NCBI GenBank assembly: GCA_001600415.1
Contig: BCJX01000007.1
Coordinates: 1,354,274 to 1,418,273, forward strand
Source of the DNA: Pascua guehoae
Lineage: Eukaryota; Basidiomycota; Tremellomycetes; Trichosporonales; Trichosporonaceae
Length of the DNA: 64,000 bases
Direction: 5' to 3'
The notes below the pieces were generated by a model. The model searched no databases. It was not told the origin of the DNA and saw nothing but the letters and a program-made list of their open reading frames with translations. A program made the translations under genes and the position numbers. Below, in pieces: positions 59,293 to 64,000 of the stretch (positions are counted from its first letter, which is position 1; every line of letters begins with the position of its first letter).

Positions 59293-61105
59293 GTTTCAAC
59301 AATCGTGCTTTGCAACTCAGATGAAACCGTGCAAAACCGAGGCCCGTTACGCGCGAGATGCGCCGTGCTGGGTCTCAGTCACATTTGGGAGGGGGGTGTG
59401 AATTGATGGGCTGCAGATGCAAAGAGTGACATGGATGCCAGTGCAAGCAAGATCCCAGTGATCACGACAACGGGCCGTCGTCTGCCGTGGCGTCAGAGTC
59501 TGAGCGGTCCTGCGCGCTCGACACGACTTTCAGCCCCAGTGTATTGTCGCCCAAAGGAGCGAGCGCGTCTCTCACGCGCCGCCTCTGTTCACCTTCCGCC
59601 TTGCGGACCAACACCACACGTACTCTGAAGCTGCGCGTGGGGCTCCAACTGCCATATCCCGGCTCCAATCGCAAACGCGGCGCAGCAAGACGCTCACAAC
59701 GGGTACAAGCCTGTGCGTCCCGCTGCCTCATGCGCCGTCCATGTGTACACGTACAGCCTGTGACTTGGGACACCGGGCATGCGCGACTCTGCTGCTTCTG
59801 AGACGAGCAACAAGCAGGTACTCTCACAGTCGCACCCGGACCACATGTGGACTGACATGTCACGGGCTGCACATTATCGTATCTCCCAATCACCGGTTGG
59901 TTCTCACACCCCGATCTGACAAGTCAGGAAAAGTCAGGAAGAGTTGGTAAGAGTCCCATTGCAAGTGTGCCTGAACAAAATGGAAGCGACTTGTCCCTCG
60001 AGCTGTCCCTCGAACTGTCGCTGCTGCGGTTTGACAAGTCGAGTGACACACGCGCTGCGACAGCTCTCTCCCTCAAATGGAAACAAGGGTCGGTTCAGGC
60101 TCCATCTGCGTCTTTCGCACTGGACACAAAACATGGCGCCCACCCCGTTCGGTACCATCCAGATACACTTGGATGGGCCATGGCGTGTGGCCCCCCCGGG
60201 AGTGCGAGACAGAGACAAGGGCCGAGAAGAGTGCAGCATGTAGAGAGTGTCAGAACGGGATATCCATATCCATATCCATTTGCAGTGAACGGTATTTTCA
60301 TGGCGTCACCGTCCAGGCGGTTAAAGTTTTGTTCGGGACGATTCCTGCAGACCAACAAACCAGTACACAGGGCACAACGAAGAGTCCAAGCCTGCAGGTC
60401 CATCGAACAATCACTACCTGTGCACACACTACTGTAGCTTCTAGAAGGTGTAAAGTGCTCGTGCACGCAGTCCATGTCGTTCGAGTGTGGTCGAGTGGTC
60501 GAATGGTGTGTGTCGTAGGGCGAGTTGTAGTAAAGAGTGACAGGAATCTGTCAGGGTTATCTCGTGCAAAGAGCGCGGCAGCGGATAATCTACGCAAGTT
60601 TCAACCCAGGGAGTGATTACGTACCTGACATTTTCCTGACATTTTCTTTTAGACTCCGAAGAGGCGTCAAAGTCGAGGACGGGCGAGAGAGCGAGGTTTG
60701 AAATTTTGCCGTGCCATGTACGCCCACGCCCACGCCCGGCTCAGGCCGGCCCCGACGCGCCCGACGGACGATCTCCGAGCTAGAGTTTGTCCCTTTCGGG
60801 GTGGATAGGAGCTCACTTTAAACACTGTTTTTCACGCTGCGCTGCGGCAAATGCGGCATCCCTTTCGCCGTGGCGTCGCACGGCCAGTGCAGTCTACTCC
60901 AGTCATGCCAGTCAGCGGCCGGCAGAACGTGACGCCGAGTGGGACAAAAATTCAGGGCCAACGGCTGGCCACAGGGAAGCGTCGAGCCAAGCCTACAGTA
61001 CGTTAGACTAGGCTATACACTGGGCGAGAGAAACCTGGAACCGTCCATCCACACTGGCGTTTCTCTTCTTCTCGTCCATGGCGCGGCCCGTGCGTGGCGC
61101 ATGCA

Positions 61106-61142
61106 GCGGCGGCGGCGGCGGCGGCGGTGGTGGTGGTGGCGG
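61106..61142. repeat. GGC/GGT trinucleotide repeat
   Basis: Uninterrupted GGC triplets followed by GGT triplets in non-coding sequence. Confidence 0.85.
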
Positions 61143-62478
61143 TCGCAAGGGCCTGGGGCGCGGGGGGGCTTTGAATGGGCGTTTGTGGTAATGTGCAGTA
61201 AAGGTAAAGATGTGTGGTGGTTGAAATAAGCGTCACTGCTGTATGATGATTCATCATGGCGATCAGTGCGTGGACGCACTCATGCTCTAATGTCATGTGA
61301 GCATTGTACAATTACCGGATACTACAGTACACAGTTCGGGCCCAGCGTACAGCTTGCGCAGTTTGCGGCGGCCGGTGCATGCACGCTGCCAAAGCTGCCG
61401 AGTCTGCAAGAGTGTGGAAGGAAGGTTTGATCGTCTGTTCACCCGCGCTCATGGCGCAGGGCTAGATGATGGATAGTGTGGGTCATTCTGCGGAAGCGAT
61501 ATCCATCCGCACCCCAACACGACTCGACTGAATGATTTTTTGCCCACGCCCATGCCCAACCGAGGAGAGGAGAGGAGAGAGAGACCACAAGGTAAAGCAG
61601 ACGACGACAAATGGGGGCGCTGGGGCGCGTCCAGGATTTTACGCACGACACGGGTACGGGTTGTACGTACACCTCGACCCAAATCTTCACCTTTGTTCCT
61701 GAGCCCTTTCTACCTGGGGGGTCTTTTTTTTTTGTGGCGGTCATGGCTGGTGGAATGCTTCGCTTCGCGTCGTTTGATCCCACCGTCACTGCACTACTGC
61801 GTGGGTGCGCCTCCCCTTTGTCCATCCCTCCCTTTTGCAAAACCCATCCTTTTTGTGTCTCGTCTCGTCTTGGAACGCTTGTCTCTGCCGAGCTGCCGAA
61901 TTGCAAGAGCCGTCGGCCCTGCGGCCATGATGCATGCCAATCTACTCGACTTGCGTACTTGCCGCTGCTCATTGCATCCCGTGTCCTTTCCCGTCCCCCG
62001 CTCCGCGCCCCCTCAACCCCGCACCACTTTCCCACGTCGCATGTCCCATGGGCGCCCTCTAGTACTGTACGCCCCACGCTCGCATGCCTTTTGCATGCAT
62101 TCCCCAGAGTCCCCGACACGCCCGCCCGACATGAGTGACAGGCGCGACAGGACTGGACAAGCAGCAGCGAGCGCCTCTTTTTTCCGGTATCGGCGTCGTC
62201 CATCTTGGCTCACGGCGCCAGGAACGTGATGTGTTCCTGGGACCCTCAACCCCCCTCCCCAAGCCACTCTTTGTCGGATGTCCGTCGTCAACTTTGTCGC
62301 CGCCGTTGCATGCCGGTAAGGGGCCTCTAGAGACCCGCGCGCCCCGTTCGTTCGTTGGATCCCGGGTTGCCCAACGCCCCGCCCAACATTGCACTCACAA
62401 ACTACTGTCACCACCCCTCCTTTACCCATTCATCTGCCTCGTCTCACTGTTTGCGCGGGACGCAACGTACTCACCATC

Positions 62479-64000
62479 ATGACCGCCGACTACGCCTCGT
62501 CCACGACCACTTCCACCACCACCACCACCACCACCGCCACTACCACCACGACACCCTCGACATCGATCGCCCCTTCGACGCCGACCACGGCGCGGTCGCC
62601 TTCGTCGGCCAAGAGGTGGAAGAACATTGTCATCATTGGCGGTGAGTGTTGCCACCCTGTCCAGCAAGGGCACCTATCACCAACTGCTTTGCCACACAGG
62701 TGTCATCGCTCAGCAAACGCGTTGTTGGAGAATGTCGTCAGCTAACAGATACAGCCTCCGTCTCGGGCCACAGCCTCGTCAACGCTCTCGCACCTACACT
62801 TCCACCCCAGTACCGCATCATCCTCATCGAGCGCAACGAGTTTGTTCAGCATGCTCCCATTGTTGTCCGCGCCTTGGTCGTGCCTGGTGAGTACACCATC
62901 CAGGACCCAGGTCCGTGATCCAGAGTTGCAGACGAGGGTTACCCAGCCTCACCTACCGTGACCCCTTTACACCACCTGAGCGCGACGTTGACTGGAACCT
63001 GCAGGTTGGGAGACCAAGAACTTTACCGCGCCGATCAAACAAGAAACCATTTTCCCTCTCAACAGCCGTCACCGTGTATTGTGCCCAAACCGCGTCGTAA
63101 AGCTGTGTCGTAACACAGTGTGGCTCGAGCACGAGTTTGAGGGAGCAGACGAGATTGAATTCGAGGTAGGTCGCTTGCCAGGACGACTGCGAGTCGGGTG
63201 TTCTCCGAGGATCACATCCAGTTACCGTTTACTCACACCAATACAGAAGTGTATCCTTGCTACCGGTGCACAGTCGCCCTTACCCATCCGCCCTGCCCCC
63301 GGTTTAGCACTGGACGACTGGACGGCCTCTTTGCGCCAGACTCAGCAGGACATCAAGGAGGCGACAAGTGTGCTCATTGTCGGAGGCGGTTCTATCGGCA
63401 TCGAAGTTGCTGGCGTAAGTCGGTGCACTGACCACCTCCTTTGAACGGTCAGCTGACACGCCTCAGGAAATCAAAGAACAATACCCCAATAAGAAGGTCA
63501 CTATTGTTCACTGGGACACTGGTCTCCTGCACCCGAGCGACAGCGGTGGCAACACAAAGCACACCTACGTTCCGCCCAGGACATCGGCAAAACTCGGATC
63601 GGCCCTGGAGCGGCAGCTCATTCAACGTGGTGTCGAACTTGTGCTGTGCGACCGCGTCGACTTTGTTGCAGGCTCCAAGCCTGGACAGTGGGGAGGCAAG
63701 CCAGGTCTGCTGGGGGAGCTCCGGTCCATCCCCTTGGTCAGTGGCAAGACTGTCCAAGCCGACTACGTCTTCAACTCGACCGGCAACAAGCCCAACTCTT
63801 TCCTCGTCGGCGCGGCGGATCCCGGCGCATTGACCACCAACGGCTATGTCAGTGTCAACGGACACTTCCGCATCATCGCCTCCCCCGGCTCGCCGCTTGC
63901 AAGCGGCTATTATGCTCTTGGGGACGTTGCCAATGCCCCGAGCTGGAAAACTGGCGTCGCAGCCACGGCCGAGGGGCAGGCGCTCGCTGCGATTCTCGAA
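62479..64000 (+). CDS. AIF/FSP1-like FAD-dependent oxidoreductase (3' end outside the window)
   Basis: Class-II pyridine-nucleotide-disulphide-type flavoprotein of the AIFM2/FSP1 (AMID) group, which oxidises NAD(P)H and passes electrons to quinones or other acceptors. The first ~55 residues are almost all Thr, Ser, Pro and Ala, then RWKNIVIIG-ASVSGHSLVNAL forms the FAD dinucleotide fold. This needs the acceptor at 62754; the loop is GASVSG rather than the usual GGGxxG. Further motifs: RIILIERNEFVQHAP, KCILATGAQSPLPI, the NAD(P)H fold SVLIVGGGSIGIEVAGEI, VFNSTGNKPNS and GYYALGDVANAP (FAD-binding GD motif). Exon 2 ends at VVP (about 62886); exon 3 begins GWETKNFTAPI at about 63005. About 430 residues are visible and the gene continues past 64000. 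The exact substrate and whether it is membrane-attached cannot be told. Confidence 0.88.

Larger units (their letters stand above)
58458..62478. other. 4-kb region without a clear gene
   Basis: No recognisable domain on either strand. It contains a 36-bp tandem duplication (58832-58903), a possible degenerate coding remnant at about 58980-59292 (plus), a CATATC repeat near 60258-60280, a GGC/GGT repeat at 61106-61142, and a T run at about 61725-61733. The final ~100 bases are the promoter of the flavoprotein gene. Confidence 0.5.

Noticed and set aside
60077..60616. A 179-codon plus-strand frame
   Set aside because: Composition is unbiased, with no domain and no neighbouring exon; likely chance.

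Overview
This looks like nuclear DNA of a basidiomycete yeast-like fungus, most likely a tremellomycete of the order Trichosporonales. The evidence is a high GC content, genes broken by many 35-60 nt introns (GTRNGY donors, CTRAC branch sites, YAG acceptors), basidiomycete-type protein families, and an F-box-like domain of the kind expanded in Trichosporonales. The taxonomic placement is inference from gene structure and recalled family resemblance, not from a database search.

Layout from left to right: 1-4.75 kb has no convincing gene but holds a short nuclear copy of mitochondrial cox2. Next come a fatty acid 2-hydroxylase (SCS7 type, -), an MFS transporter (+), a 1,278-residue orphan membrane protein (-), DNA ligase IV (LIG4, 27 exons, +), a myo-inositol/sugar transporter (-), myo-inositol oxygenase (+), an F-box-like/2-oxoglutarate oxygenase fusion (+), an intron-containing tRNA-Gln(CUG) (+), a forkhead transcription factor (-), an ASNSD1-like asparagine synthetase-domain protein (+), a meiotic HORMA protein of the HOP1 family (-), a PNS1/choline-transporter-like protein (-), glucose-6-phosphate isomerase (+), D-2-hydroxyglutarate dehydrogenase (+), a GT18-like glycosyltransferase (-), a PIN1/ESS1 prolyl isomerase (+), a hypoxanthine-guanine/xanthine phosphoribosyltransferase (+), a gluconokinase (+), a 4-kb stretch with no clear gene, and the 5' part of an AIF/FSP1-like FAD oxidoreductase (+) that runs off the right edge.

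Most genes are ordinary housekeeping functions and are not organised as a cluster. The main functional pairing is the divergent inositol transporter and inositol oxygenase. They share a 2-kb intergenic region, each has a TATA-like box close to its start, and GC-rich candidate carbon-catabolite-repression sites lie between them, so uptake and oxidation of inositol are probably co-regulated. The least familiar architecture is the continuous reading frame joining an F-box-like region to a 2OG-Fe(II) oxygenase. HOP1 and LIG4 together show that meiotic-axis and end-joining genes are intact here. Many gene models were checked by exon phase: LIG4, HOP1, ASNSD1-like, HPT1, gluconokinase, MIOX, SCS7, PIN1 and the MFS gene all splice to lengths divisible by three with conserved motifs restored across the junctions.
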